NCBI GenBank assembly: GCA_028564925.1
Contig: CM053034.1
Coordinates: forward strand, 149,418,052 to 149,482,051
From: Lithobates sylvaticus
Taxonomy: Eukaryota > Chordata > Amphibia > Anura > Ranidae
DNA: 64,000 bases
Direction of reading: 5' to 3'
The position numbers and the translations under genes were made by a program. Each line of letters begins with the position of its first letter. Within the stretch, counting starts at the first letter, position 1. Positions 53,352 to 64,000 of this stretch are shown in pieces. Below the pieces are notes generated by a model, which was not told the origin of the DNA, made no database searches, and saw only the letters and a program-made list of their open reading frames with translations.

Positions 53352-55094
53352 ATATATAGGTAAAGGTATTCCCGCGCTAATATAAAGATGGACAAATTAA
53401 ATAAATGGTGCAGCAGACACCGTGAGGGTCAAACGATACCCACAGGAGAAAGTGATTATATAACAGTAAGTGATGTCGCGCTCCAAATTCTGTATCAATA
53501 TAAAGTTCCCTAGTGGATTTCACAGGGATATTGTACAGTGAGTTGTGGACCGCATATGCTTTAAATAACCCCTAGAGGTTGTAAACTAATGTGCGACAAG
53601 AGACGTATAGAATCAATGGTCAATTGGAACTCCTAGATAATGGAGGACAGCACAGTGGATCATGGGTTAAAGCGTATATGCAGTAAGTAAAATATATGGG
53701 TGACTGTCAAAGTGCACACATAAAAGTGACTGTTGTGCATCAAGTACTAAAACGTCAAACGCGGATAATACAATAAAGTGACTTTTCAATAAAGTGACGG
53801 TGTGCATAAAAATGACTGAACAAAAGTGTACAGTGATGTGGAAATAAAATAAAGTGACTGATATAAATATTGCAACCAAACCAGTGGAAGGTAAAATACA
53901 ATAAAACCAGCAAGTGAGAAAAAATGAATGGATGAGTGGAGGGCAAGGTAAAAATTGAATAAGTAAAATAAATATGCAAAAAGAAAAAATATATATCTTT
54001 CCACCAAAGGGTGGGAGATTAGCAAGCGAATGAGTGGATGGTAATGAAAACCAAGAAAGTCTGTACACAAAAATGTGTATAGAGCAAGATCAATCGATCA
54101 ATAAATAAACGAGTGTTCGTTTAGAAGTGCAGGGTGATGCAAGCTAATATTTCCGGTGGTGTAAAGGTGCTGGGTGCAGCACTGAAGTGCTGGTATGCTG
54201 ACACAGAGTGGCACTGTGGTGGAAGTGCTGTGCGTCTTCAGTGTCGTGGACACCCGTGGGTGTCCTAACTTCTTACCTTACTGCTGTAAGGTAAGCAGCG
54301 TTTGTTGAATACCAGGGAGGTGGTCACTTATGGGGAGGATGGTGTGGTCTCACAGAGTGTTCTTCCTTCTATCTATGCAGCATCAGTTAAGCCTATGCAG
54401 AGATGGCAGCTGGAGGATGTTTCTCAATGTGGAAAGCCAGGGACCGTTCAGCATAAGTGTGGTAAATGGGGAGAGAGTGAAGACCTCTATAGTGCAGTAT
54501 GTTTCAAAAGTTGGTAACAGCTTTTATTGACAAGTAAACGGGTACTCACATTTTACAAAGAGACAATGATTATTTCAAAAACGAGCGGCGAGCTCGCTAC
54601 CTCTACGTCACTTCCGGGGTCCGAACATCCGACGCGTATCGTCACTGTCACGTGACTTCATCTGGGATAAGGTAGGGGCCATAGGAAGTGTCTATAAGTA
54701 GTAGTGTTAATTAGGCGGTCGGCCATTTTCTTGTAGTCCCTATGTATGTTAATGGCGCCGCCATTTTTCATGGGAACGGGCTACGACCGCGGCCATTTTC
54801 TAATAGTTTTTGGAGACGTAAAGGAGATAAGTTGAACTAGAATCACAGTAAAAAAATATAAATAAACAGACAAGCAAGTCTGACAAGGCAGATTGTGTCA
54901 ATGGCTATGTTATGAAGGGGGATGTGAAAAAAGGGGAAGAAACGGGACACATCCAATATATAAAATACCCTAAAGTGGATTCCATAGGATGGAGATATAT
55001 TTCAATAGGGTATGATGAGTGGTTAAAATAAATGTATATCAGGATGGATATATAAATATATAAATATGCATATACATATACACATCGAGAATAA

Positions 55095-55125
<31 letters not shown>

Positions 55126-55311
55126 AAAATATATATATTAAAATGAATCCTAAGAACGTGCTTTACTATAACATTTAAAACCAGAAAAGTATGGTATTAA
55201 TTCAGGTGGACGGACTAACCGGATAAAAATGACTAACTGGACTCCGGAAATGATGTAAATAGGCTACAGTAGGCACATAATGAATAAAAATAAAAATAAA
55301 ATACATAGGCA
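53352..55311 (-). mobile_element. Penelope-like element 3 (3' UTR and pLTR only)
   Basis: A 14-bp duplication CTTGCACTACATAG flanks it (53338-53351, 55312-55325). Read leftwards from 55311: a TTTTTA-type tract, AT-rich sequence with a poly-T (55091-55123), a hammerhead-like motif and about 1.3 kb of pLTR-like sequence. No coding frame and no inverted upstream arm were seen. Assignment rests on plan, duplication length and the motif. Confidence 0.6.
54627..54668 (-). ncRNA. Hammerhead-like motif, Penelope-like element 3
   Basis: Minus strand: ATCC, CAGATGA (canonical CTGATGA), stem II GTCAC/GTGAC, GATAC (canonical GAAAC), GCGTC, GGAT. The ACGCGT palindrome expected of short-stem-III PLE hammerheads is present. 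Stem I is short and weak. Confidence 0.4.
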
Positions 55312-55370
55312 CTTGCACTACATAGTGTAGAAAATTGTAAGAACGTTGTATAATGTATGGCCAGCAGGGC

Positions 55371-55639
55371 TGCTGATAGAAATTATGGGGCCCTGTACAG
55401 CCTACCTGACAGGCCCATCCTCCTCTGAAAATATCAATTGGTGTTTTTGATAAAATTTTGATATGATGCAGACATTATACCCCCATCAAACAAGACCTAA
55501 GTGAATAATGGTACGGAGGCAATAACTGCACCCCACAGTGAGTGATCAGTATCGATCACTCACTGTGTATATTCAGGGTGGTGAGCCACCTATGTGCTCT
55601 CTGCCGGAGAGAAGAGTAGGAAAAACAGCAGCACTGCGG
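55371..55639. other. No feature recognised
   Basis: Unassigned between the MITE chain and the next MITE fragment. Confidence 0.4.
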
Positions 55640-55746
55640 GCAAAATAGGGGCAAACAGGGGTCCCAGACAGCTTGAGCGGAATTCCGTCAGAAAAATCTT
55701 GGATGTTTTTTCCGACGGAAAATCCGCTCGTGTGTACGTGGCATAA
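55640..55746 (+). mobile_element. TWA-target MITE, right-end fragment
   Basis: GACAGCTTGAGCGGAATTCC and the end CCGCTCGTGTGTACGTGGCA match the right halves of 34927-35279 and 36487-36915. The left part is missing. Confidence 0.55.
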
Positions 55747-55747
55747 G

Positions 55748-55930
55748 TGGTTGATTTACTAAAACTGGAGAGTGCAAAATCTGGTGAGGCTCTGCATCGA
55801 AAGCAATCAGCTTCCAGTTTTTTGCTAAAGCTGTATTAAACAAGCTGAAATGAGTACCGAATTGGCTACCATGCACAGATGCACCAGATACCTGTATTAC
55901 ACTCTCCAGTTTTATTAAATCAGGCTCTAA
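55748..55930. mobile_element. Foldback MITE (TTGATTTACTAAAACTGGAG ends)
   Basis: Left TTGATTTACTAAAACTGGAG plus AGTGCAAAATCTGGTG; the right arm CACCAGATACC...ACACTCTCCAGTTTTATTAA is the complement. A partial copy sits at 47140-47232. Confidence 0.6.
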
Positions 55931-56768
55931 ATGTTCTTAGTATTGCTATTTTTTTTTTACCTTTTGATGTTTTGCTGATCTTTATACCTTTTGAATCTTA
56001 CTGTTGCTGTCACACTCCCAGCATCTGAGGTGTTAATAGCCAACTTTGCAGCCTTCTGTCCTTGTGTTATTGTGTTACATAGTTTCTATAATTGTTTTGA
56101 ACAAGGTCCAAGAAGGTATAAACACTTTGTTCTTCCACCTTGGCTTCAAACCAGGTTTATAACTGAAACTTGCCTGCCACAAACACAGGTGATTCTCTGA
56201 ACTGTTAATATGTGTGTGTTTGTAGATTCAGAAACCCAACACAGCATCACTAGCTAAGCAGGGTTTTAATTGCAATTGACAAGGTTCTGCAGATTAACTC
56301 TGAGCTAAAACTCTAGCTGAACAATCACTCAAACACAGATTCAATAAACTGCAAAGTAGCTGTTGAAGCCAAAGAGAAATGTAGGCCAAGAATTACCTGA
56401 ATGGGCTGTTTGCGGCTTGTTGGATCCAAAGCACATTGTTGAAATCGTTTGCCTTTTGACTTTTACCAGCAGGAAACAGACATGCTTTATGCAGACTAGT
56501 GAGAACTTAACAGCTATCTGAATGTTACACTTTTAAGCAGTATGCCAGAAAAAAAATAAAGTTATAAATATTTGAGTGATAAATAGTAATTGGTGTGTGC
56601 AACATCAATTCCAGAATATCTGTTTATTGCTTTTTTATATATCAGATGTCTGAATATCATTGAATTTGAGAGCCTCTTACTGATCTGGTTATTATCTTTG
56701 AAAGATAGGAAAGGATAAAATAAAACAAAAATCCCAAGTCAATTGATGATCAGCAATTAGATGCAACT
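55931..56768. other. No feature recognised
   Basis: AT-rich, unique-looking sequence; no frame with a known domain. Confidence 0.4.
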
Positions 56769-57115
56769 ATACACTGATTGGCAATAACATTATGATGACC
56801 TACCTAATATTGCGTAGGTTCCCCTTTTGCTGACCCATTGAGGCATGGACACCACTAGGCTTCTGAAGGTATGCTGTGATATCTGGCACCAAGTCATCTG
56901 TAGCAGACCCTTTAAGTTCTATAAGAGGTGAGGCCTCCATGCATCAGACTTGTTGTTCCAGCATATCCCACAGATGCTCAATTGAGATCTGGAGAATTTG
57001 AACTTCAGCTACCTCAAACTCTTTGTTGTAACCAAACCTTTCTTGAACCATTTTGCACTGTGGCAGGATACATTACTGTGCTGAAAGAGGCCACTGCCAT
57101 CAGGCAATACATAGG
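56769..57115 (-). mobile_element. Tc1-like transposon 3' fragment
   Basis: Minus strand starts in degraded transposase: EHLWDMLEQQV (DLNPIEHLWD block of the DDE domain) and WCQISQHTFRSLVVSMPQWV in broken frames, then the terminus with CCAATCAGTG at the left (56776). The other end is absent; it abuts the foldback element. Confidence 0.6.
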
Positions 57116-57120
57116 ATGTT

Positions 57121-57397
57121 TACTTTCCTGGCTTTAGAATCTGTTTTATTGGGCCAATGCATTCCTCAGGGCTTCAGATTTTTATGAAAACATACATACA
57201 AATCAACATATATTGGATAGCATTTTCAATCATTACTGTATCATCATAATGAGATAATGATTGAATATGCTATCCAATATATGTTGATTTATATAGGTTA
57301 CAATATTTTTTCATCAAAATCAGGGGCCTCAAGAAAACGGGTCAGCCTTGTAAAACTTGTTGGCCCAATAAAACGGATTTTAAAGCCAGGAAAGTAA
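57121..57397. repeat. Foldback element (TACTTTCCTGGCTTTA arms)
   Basis: Arms 57121-57200 and 57310-57397 are imperfect complements (TACTTTCCTGGCTTTAGAAT; TTTTATTGGGCCAA). The centre is itself an inverted repeat around ATATTGGATAGCATTTTCAA. A nearly continuous hairpin of about 280 nt. Confidence 0.7.
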
Positions 57398-58008
57398 CTA
57401 TCTTGGATGGCTGACCTGTGGATATGTTTTTAAACTGTTTTATATACTTGTGATATTCAATAAAAATGTTATCCTTTTATACATAGAATTTGTATTTGTT
57501 CATTACACCCAGGAAGTACACGTAAAGTCCCAAATAACTTGTGTATTTTTGAGATGTATTATGTAGAGGATGGTACCTCCTGAGGGTATAAATCTTATGA
57601 TGCCCCCCCCCCCCCCCACAAAATTTTTACTGTAATAAGACAATCAATGTTATTCAATGTCAGTGATCTTAATGATATGGCTGATATTCAGTTCTCCTCA
57701 GAATGTCTCACTGTTTTTCAAATTGTCTTCAAAAGGCAGAATTTTGACAGCTTGCAGGGAACTCTTCTTAGGAACGGACAACTGAGTCTGTGGTTTATAT
57801 GCTGGGTGGTTGGTCACCTCACTGCCCTCCTGTGGCTCTAGGCAATCCTAGAGCTCAGCTTTGATCACTAGCAAGGTTTACTAAATCTTCCTCTGTTGAG
57901 CTCTATCTCACCCCCACTCCTCTTTGACCTACGGTACCCACTTCAGATGTTGCAGTGAAGACAGTCAATTTTGTCAGTCAGATCCCACAAATCTGCTCTC
58001 GGGACCCC
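57398..58008. other. Unassigned; C-run
   Basis: C homopolymer at 57603-57617. No gene. Confidence 0.4.
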
Positions 58009-58128
58009 CACTGCCATCCTGAAGACCTCCTAATGACCTTCACTGAAGATAGTACCTTTGTTAACCATTACTGCCATCCTGAAGATCTCCCAATTACATT
58101 CACTGCATATGGTACCTTTATTAACCCT
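58009..58128 (+). repeat. Two tandem 60-bp units (ACTGCCATCCTGAAGA)
   Basis: 58009-58068 and 58069-58128 share ACTGCCATCCTGAAGA at their starts, TTCACTG and GGTACCTTT-like phrases. About 80 percent identical by eye. Confidence 0.65.
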
Positions 58129-58589
58129 GTGATAACATCACAGGTTAGTAAAAGATGGAAATATCTGCTCTGAAGCTAGGCACTGAAAAATTTATTTGGA
58201 TGAAATGAAACGAAAAATGAGATTTGATGGCTACACTACCTTGTTCTTCAGAGCAACTCTTTATTCCAAAAGCCAGCCTATAAAAGCAGCTCAAACAAAA
58301 GTACACACGGGCAAAAGAGAGAGAGAGACACACACAGGTAAAGGAAGGCCCGGAGATAGGAGGAACGAATAAAGAACAGGGCTGGCATGACAGGGTTAAT
58401 GCACCTTAGAGGTAGGTGGGAGGTTCTTACTTACATATTTGGTAAGCAGAATGGGTGATAGGGAGGAGTGTAATAGAAAAGACTGGAGGAAAGGGTGGTA
58501 CCATAGCAGTCAACGTTGGGAAGACAGCAGTGGAACGTCCGTCTGCACAGCTGCGTTTTGGGGCCTGTAAGAAAAAAAAACAAAAAAAA
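58129..58589. other. Unassigned
   Basis: Contains a GA/CA microsatellite (58318-58337). No gene recognised. Confidence 0.4.
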
Positions 58590-60770
58590 TAGCAGATTTG
58601 GAGCAGCTTTTCGCTCAGCTGAAGACTGCAGCTGCAGTGCATGGCATGGATTTCTTGCAGGACGGGATATCTGAGATGCTGCGTGGGGATGGCCAGGTAC
58701 AACCACGCACAGAACCTGCTTCCAGGGCACATGCTCGGAGGTCTAGGCCTCCGGTGCGTCTCAGCCCAGAGACTACAACTCGGGCCCAGCGCCACCCAGG
58801 GAGCCCAAATTTGGACCCTTCTGGACCCCCTTCCAAGCGGACGCCTGCTAGGAAGGGTGATCCTGGGAGGAATCCCCATCATCGACGGACCGGTTGGCTG
58901 GCACACATAGCGAGGTCCCTGCCGTGGTTCCGGCTCGGCATGGGCGGTTTGGCCGGCAGCAAGTACAAGGGGCTGGTCTGCTTCGGATGACATCAGGAGT
59001 GGGTGGAGAGGAGGCGCGGTCACTGAACGCGGTAACCAGGAAGTGACAGGTCGGCCTGGGAGAACTGCACTGCGCTCTGTGCAGAGAAGATCTGCCAGGC
59101 GGTCAGCAATGCTGACTGTACCAGAGGCAAGCTCAGAGGAGGACAGCTGGCAGGGTTCCCCTGTGCAGTCTATGGAGGACAGATCGGAGGGAGAGGTCAC
59201 CGCTCTGAGGATGGCGAGCTTCAGAATCTTTTACTTTCTCCCGATAGAGAAGTTTAATTTGGATCGGGTCAAGGCAACGACAGTAAGAAGGAGGATGAAG
59301 AAAAACGCTGCTACCGGTTGATACCACATACTTTCTCTAATTGGTTACAGGCATTTTCACCAATAACGCTTGCTAAAATTGCAAAGGTGCAGGATAATTG
59401 TTTTACACTTTTGTTATTTAGATGCTATTGGAGAAGCACATAGGGTTTATGGTGGCGTGGCTTGGTTACATTATGACAAACAATTTCAGCAGCATAAAGC
59501 AATACGGCTTTCCATCCAGTGGGACCACAAGGACATCAGCCTCTGGATGCGGTTGATGACTTCGGCGACGGCACGCTGTTTTTTTTGGATGGGCGGTGGT
59601 TCTTCCACCTCGCGACCCCCAGCCAACAAGATAATTGGTTACTGTTGGCAGTTCATTGAGGGCTCCTGTAGATTCGGACCTTCCTGTCTATTCGAGCACG
59701 AGTGTTCCGGATGTGGTGGATACTCACTCCCTGTCTCGCTGCATCAGGACCGGAAGAGGACGTGTCGGTGACGCCGCTGGAAAAAGGAAGGACGCCGGTG
59801 ATGGTACAAAGGATGCGGCCATTCTTAAATAGATATCCAGAAAGGGCTGCTGCTCGGATCCTGGAACTGGGTTTTCCTAAGGGTTTTCATATACTGTGCA
59901 CGCTTGGGGCGATCTCGTCTATTCCTGATAATTTGCACTGGCTTCACCCTGAGGTGGTTATGGACAAGTTACGGAAGGGGGTATGGGCGTATGAGTGGCC
60001 CTTTTCCGTCTCCACCTTTGGCGGGCCTGGTGATTTCCCCTCAATGTAAGGAACAATGTAAGTTTTGACTTATTCACCACCTCTCGTACCCAAAGGGAGG
60101 CTCCGTTAACGATGGTATTGACCCACAGGATTGTACAGTTACCTACACTTTGTTTGACGCCGCTCTCTTGCATGCGTAAATATGGTCGGGGCTCACTGAT
60201 GGCCAAATCGGATATAGAGGCCGCTTTTAGGCTTCTGCTGGTGCATCCCGAGAGCTACCACTTGTTGGGTTGCAAGTGGCTGTTTTTTTTTTTTTGGGGA
60301 TCGCTGCTTGCCGATGGGTTGTTCCATTTCATGCTCCTTGTTTGAGAAATGCAGTTCTTTTCTCGAATGGGTTGTTAGGGATTCGTCAGGATCCATTGAT
60401 CCACTACTTGGATGATTTTCTGTGCATTGGGCCGCTAGATTCCAGGATTTGTGCTATACTGCTGGGGTCGTTACAGCACGTGGCGGAGCATTTTGGAGTT
60501 CCCTTGGCTCCCGACAAGACCGAAGGAACCTCCACCGAGTCGATTTTTCTGGGTATTGTGATTGACTCCATGGCCATGGTGTGCCGTTTGCCCCTGGAAA
60601 AATGTACATCATTGAAGTCAGAGGTGGTTAATGCTCGGCAACAGCAGAAAATTCAGCTTCGGGACTTAAATAACTTTTGGGTAAGTTGAATTTTGCCTGT
60701 AGGAACATCCCGGTGGGCAGGATTTTTTGGCGCCGCTTAGCAGCGGCAATGGCAGGGGTTCATTGTCATG
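58590..60770 (+). mobile_element. DIRS-like retroelement fossil (gag and reverse-transcriptase regions)
   Basis: A gag-like region (58598-59770) includes FAQLKTAAAVHGMDFLQDGI and a CCCH-type finger, CWQFIEGSCRFGPSCLFEHEC in outline (59650-59710). A reverse-transcriptase region follows (about 59800-60770) with RYPERAAARILELGF, LMAKSDIEAAFRLLLVHPES, HYLDDFLCIGP and GVPLAPDKTEG. This order and these blocks fit DIRS-type elements of frogs and fish, which use a tyrosine recombinase instead of an integrase. The downstream part and both ends are not seen. Clearly broken, with several interruptions, and probably old. Confidence 0.75.
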
Positions 60771-61018
60771 GCCATTTAACTCCAAGCAGTATCATGTGTT
60801 TACTGGGTCTGGGCGGGGGTTGGAGGTATAGGGGGGCTAAGTATCAGTAGCATGGATACCGCTGAGCTACCCTAGTCTTGCACATTTCACATGGAGACCT
60901 GCTCTAAATTGAACCAGTACTTTGCATATGCAGGGCAAAGTGATACGTTGAACTGAGCTTGTTGGACTTGTGACCTTTATCAACCAGACTAACTATGTAA
61001 TGCAGACCTCCTATGCAG
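60771..61018. other. Unassigned
   Basis: No feature recognised between the DIRS-like fossil and the solo LTR. Confidence 0.4.
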
Positions 61019-61023
61019 CATAC

Positions 61024-61549
61024 TGTGACGGACCTACCCGGGACACGGGCTGTTGGAGGGGACTGAGTGCGAGCCTGTTGCCTTGCGACTATGGGCCCTG
61101 GCATTTGGGGGAACGGTGCTCTTTGAGCTGCAAGCCTGGGACCCCTGAGCTGGTGATACTTGGATTCAGGTCCATGCTGGCCCCCCAATACACATAGAAT
61201 CTGTATGTGTATTTGGCATATTAGCAAGAGAACTCCAGCCACCTGTCTGTTGGGTTAATGAGTATAGTCTGGCTTGTAGAAGCTTTTCACCTATTGTTGT
61301 GTGTGCTAATTAACCCTGCAATTGAATGAAGGAGTCCAGTGTTTATTAAGATAATTAGCTCATGCTAATTAGGTTAGGTGTGAGTCATCTAGCTGTATAT
61401 AAGTGTGACATGTCAAATAAAGATTAATTCCTGATGTAGCCTACACTGGTGTTGTCTGGTGACTGGGTAAGCTAAGGGGGTCTTGGATTGTGTGGTACCG
61501 GACAGAGGAAGCAGTTACGGCGGACATCTTGAGTACGAGGTCCGTCACA
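61024..61549 (+). mobile_element. Solo LTR with 5-bp target duplication
   Basis: 526 bp from TGTGACGGACC to GGTCCGTCACA, flanked by CATAC (61019-61023, 61550-61554). TATATAAG at 61396-61403 and AATAAA at 61416-61421 set the orientation. The 5-bp duplication suits Ty3/Gypsy-like or retroviral LTRs; the internal part has been lost by recombination between LTRs. The exact duplication suggests moderate age. Confidence 0.8.
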
Positions 61550-61554
61550 CATAC

Positions 61555-63079
61555 ATATACTTACCTTCTTTTTGCTCCCCACAGCGTAAAGAAAGCTATG
61601 CCTAAGCTAGGAATTGCTGGAGTCATAGCTTGTGCTAGGGCAAGAACTTTTGTATAACAGTGATGGTTGGCCCAGTGTTGTCACACAGAACAAAAAAACA
61701 CACACTCCCCATTCTTGGCAATAGCAGGAAATTTTCATTTGATTCAGATTCACTTTAAGTTATTTTAAATACTAAGACAGTTACTATATTGTTATCATAT
61801 CTTATTATTTTGCCTCAATTTCTTAATTATTTGTCAAGAACTTGTCAGGCTTTTAGTTTTTTCATCTTGAAATTGAAAATGGCCAAGAAAAGCTTTATCA
61901 ACCAACATGTTTTGAAATAGCCTTAAATATTTATGTAACAGAATACTAAGTAAAACATGTCCATATACATCTAAGATTAGGAAAGTAATAATGTGCTAAC
62001 TGCACTGCAATATCAAATATAAAGGCCCTTCCCTGCTAAAAAGAAATAAAACCTTCATGAACACCTTCAAAAGATTTATGGATAGATGAGTTTGTAACAT
62101 TCGTTACAGGATGTTAGAAATAGGTTTTAAAAAAAACAATTATTAAAGCTAAGGATGTTTAAAAAATATGTGCATAGTTACGCATTGTAGGAATCCTTGC
62201 TGAGAGCCTCTCCTGACACATGCCCTTTAACCTTGTAAGGAGAGATCAAACCACTTCTGAAAGCTGCAGTCTTTTAACACACTTATCAGATAGATAGCTA
62301 TGAAGCTTGGTATGTATCCCTAGGGTTTAGCAAACAACTGCTCTAGATCTTTCAAGTGATAATTTTACTTAGTCATGTAGACACAAATAATTATGTAACT
62401 CCCAATTAAACTTATGAAATTTGAATCATCAGTCAACGCCTCTCTGTCACCTGCAACAGAGTTTGATTTTCAGTTTAAACCTTCCTATGGGGCTGCAAGT
62501 AATTTCCCAGCTCCCACTGCTGGATCAAGTCAAGGAAAGTAATTACAAGACATTTTTTTCCTATCTTCTTTCTAGTTAGAAACTGGGAACAAATAATTGG
62601 CTGTAGCAGTACAGGATTTTCAAATAATGAAGCAATTGTAGCTACAGGAAAAAAAAGATTCCAAGATTAAAATATTAAAAATGTTTTGTATGGCATTTCC
62701 ACATGTCAGTGTCAGTCTTTCAGCTTCATGAAATATATAGAATTTTTTTTTAGTGTACTAACACTTTAGGAAGTATAGAATAACTCAGAACAGATGATAA
62801 AGAGATTTTGTTTTAACTTATTGTACCAACCTAATCTGTAACACAAGCCCCCTGTCTTCCTCTCACGCATGTTGCCTTCCCTGCTGACTCCATATAGACT
62901 GACGTAGGAGATAAAAACTATGCTGGCCCCTTACAGGATGGACAGTGCAAAAAAAACCATAAAAAATCTGCAGTACGCAGATATACCTTTACATTTGCAG
63001 TTTTGATAAACATTTTTGCTAAGTGCTGACATGAAATATGGGCTGAAAGTATCATTGTTTAACCACATATTGTTAAATT
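61555..63079. other. No feature recognised over about 1.5 kb
   Basis: AT-rich sequence without recognisable repeats or frames. Confidence 0.45.
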
Positions 63080-63212
63080 ATACAGGATTTATATAGCTCC
63101 AATAGTTTCTGCAGTGCTTTTCAAAATGAGGGCAGACAGTACAGTTACAATACAACTCAATACAGGAGGAATTAGAGGGCCCTGCTCATTAGAGCTTACA
63201 ATCTAGAAATGT
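63080..63212 (-). mobile_element. L2/MIR-like 3' tail, copy 3
   Basis: Minus-strand match to 34730-34872: TAGATTGTAAGCTCTAATGA with GCAGGGCCCTCTAATTCC at the right, GAGCTATATAAATCCTGTAT at the left. Confidence 0.55.
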
Positions 63213-63289
63213 ATTGTTTTACACTGCCCGCATATGTCATGGTACAGTACCACTTAGTAAAATGCACATTTCACCACGTTATGTAATTG

Positions 63290-64000
63290 TGCCCCAATGC
63301 ACTGCACAGCACGAATGACGGCTACAGCGCGGACCTCAATTTCCGTCATAGGACGTCCTCCCCTGTGCATGCTCCCTGCACGTGCCCTGCAGGGCGCGCG
63401 GGGAGCGGGCTGTGGTCACTGAGTCACTGAGACTCGGGTGATCACCGATCCGAGTAAGGGGCCGGTCCCGCCCCTTTACCATGTGATCAGCTGTCAGCCA
63501 ATGACAGCTGATCACATGATGTAAACAAAAGCTAGGTAATCGGTTTCTTTTGCTCCTCACGCTGACAGCGCGATGAGAAAAAAAGCAAATCACCGGCTTA
63601 TGTTAAAGGGACATCGGTCCCGAAGAGGAAGGAACACAGGCACTTCATCTGTGCCAATCAGTACCCCCTGCCAGTGCCACCTGCCAGTGCCCACTAGTGC
63701 CACCTGTCAATGCCCATAAGTGCCACCTATCAATGCCCACAAGTGCCACCTATCAATGCTCACCAGTGGTGCCAATCAGTCTAAGCAATCAGTGCCCATT
63801 ATTGCCAACCATCAGTGCCCATCACTGCCACCTATCGGTGCCCATCACTGCCGCCTCATCAGCGTACATCAATGAAGGAGAAAAATTACCTGTTTTCAAA
63901 ATTTTATGACAAAATATAAAAAAAAAATCGGTCTTTTTAAATTTTTTTAACAAAAAATAAAAACCGCAGAGGTTATCAAATACCACCAAGAAAGCTCTAT
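63290..64000 (+). mobile_element. TTAA-family MITE, piggyBac-like, copy 4 (cut by window end)
   Basis: CAGAGGTTATCAAATACCAC and AGAAAGCTCTAT at the window end match copy 1 (6241-6280). A perfect inverted pair TCAGCTGTCA/TGACAGCTGA lies at 63488-63512. The left terminus is not clear. Confidence 0.55.
63655..63850 (+). repeat. Minisatellite (CAGTGCCACCTATCAATGCC units)
   Basis: About nine degenerate units of 20-28 bp built on AGTGCCACCTATCAATGCCC, inside the MITE. Confidence 0.75.

Larger units (their letters stand above)
53213..55365. mobile_element. TWA-target MITE, GGCTGGCCATACATTATAC family, copy 2, split by Penelope-like element 3
   Basis: Left GGCTGGCCATTCATTATAC, right inverted GTATAATGTATGGCCAGC ending at 55365. 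The middle shares GAGGTCAAACC and CACTTTCAATTTGTA with 51087-51271. A PLE insertion occupies 53352-55311. Confidence 0.65.

Noticed and set aside
63697-63909. Frame with repeated Cys-His-Leu-Ser-Met-Pro phrases resembling a metal-binding repeat
   Set aside because: Direct translation of the minisatellite inside the TTAA-family MITE.

Overview
The window looks like non-coding nuclear DNA of an amphibian, most likely an anuran and, by my recollection of its repeat families, probably a ranid frog. I find no convincing host gene. Nearly everything recognisable is a transposable element, often nested two or three deep: L1/Tx1-type LINEs, Tc1-like DNA transposons, Penelope-like elements (PLEs), a V-SINE, DIRS and LTR fossils, and many non-autonomous elements (MITEs) with TTAA or TNA target duplications. 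The only coding capacity that looks intact belongs to one L1-type LINE.

Layout. 1-782: 3' end of an L1-type LINE. 1643-2035: V-SINE. 2036-4545: internally deleted L1 remnant. 5150-11930: dead Tc1-like transposon split by two TTAA-flanked MITEs and by a complete-looking PLE insertion (7034-10758) with 1.2-kb inverted arms, a GIY-YIG endonuclease fragment and a hammerhead-like motif in each arm. 11964-15042: second Tc1-like transposon split by a Harbinger-like MITE and a foldback array. 15563-19960: L1 remnant, minus strand. 21732-23900: possible LTR-element fossil. 24040-36915: dense MITE field (hAT-like, piggyBac-like TTAA, TNA-target families) and L2/MIR-like 3' tails. 37805-46808: a 5'-truncated minus-strand L1 interrupted in its 3' UTR by a full-length, open-frame plus-strand L1 (37943-44640) with a 16-bp target duplication. 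49978-55365: four MITEs end to end, two of them split by further PLE insertions (51519-53013 and 53352-55311) and one by a V-SINE. 56769-57397: Tc1 fragment and foldback element. 58590-60770: DIRS-like fossil. 61024-61549: solo LTR. 63080-64000: L2/MIR-like tail and a TTAA-family MITE cut by the window edge.

Functional reading. The full-length L1 carries ORF1p (coiled coil, RNA-binding) and ORF2p (endonuclease and reverse transcriptase) and could have been a source of target-primed retrotransposition. The three PLE insertions share one plan: a TTTTA-rich 3' UTR, then a pLTR with a hammerhead-like ribozyme motif, all bounded by 12-15 bp target duplications. In two of them an inverted pLTR copy lies upstream. 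Repeated re-use of the same TTAA or TWA target by successive MITEs is a second theme. All family assignments were made by eye from conserved motifs and termini, without database comparison.
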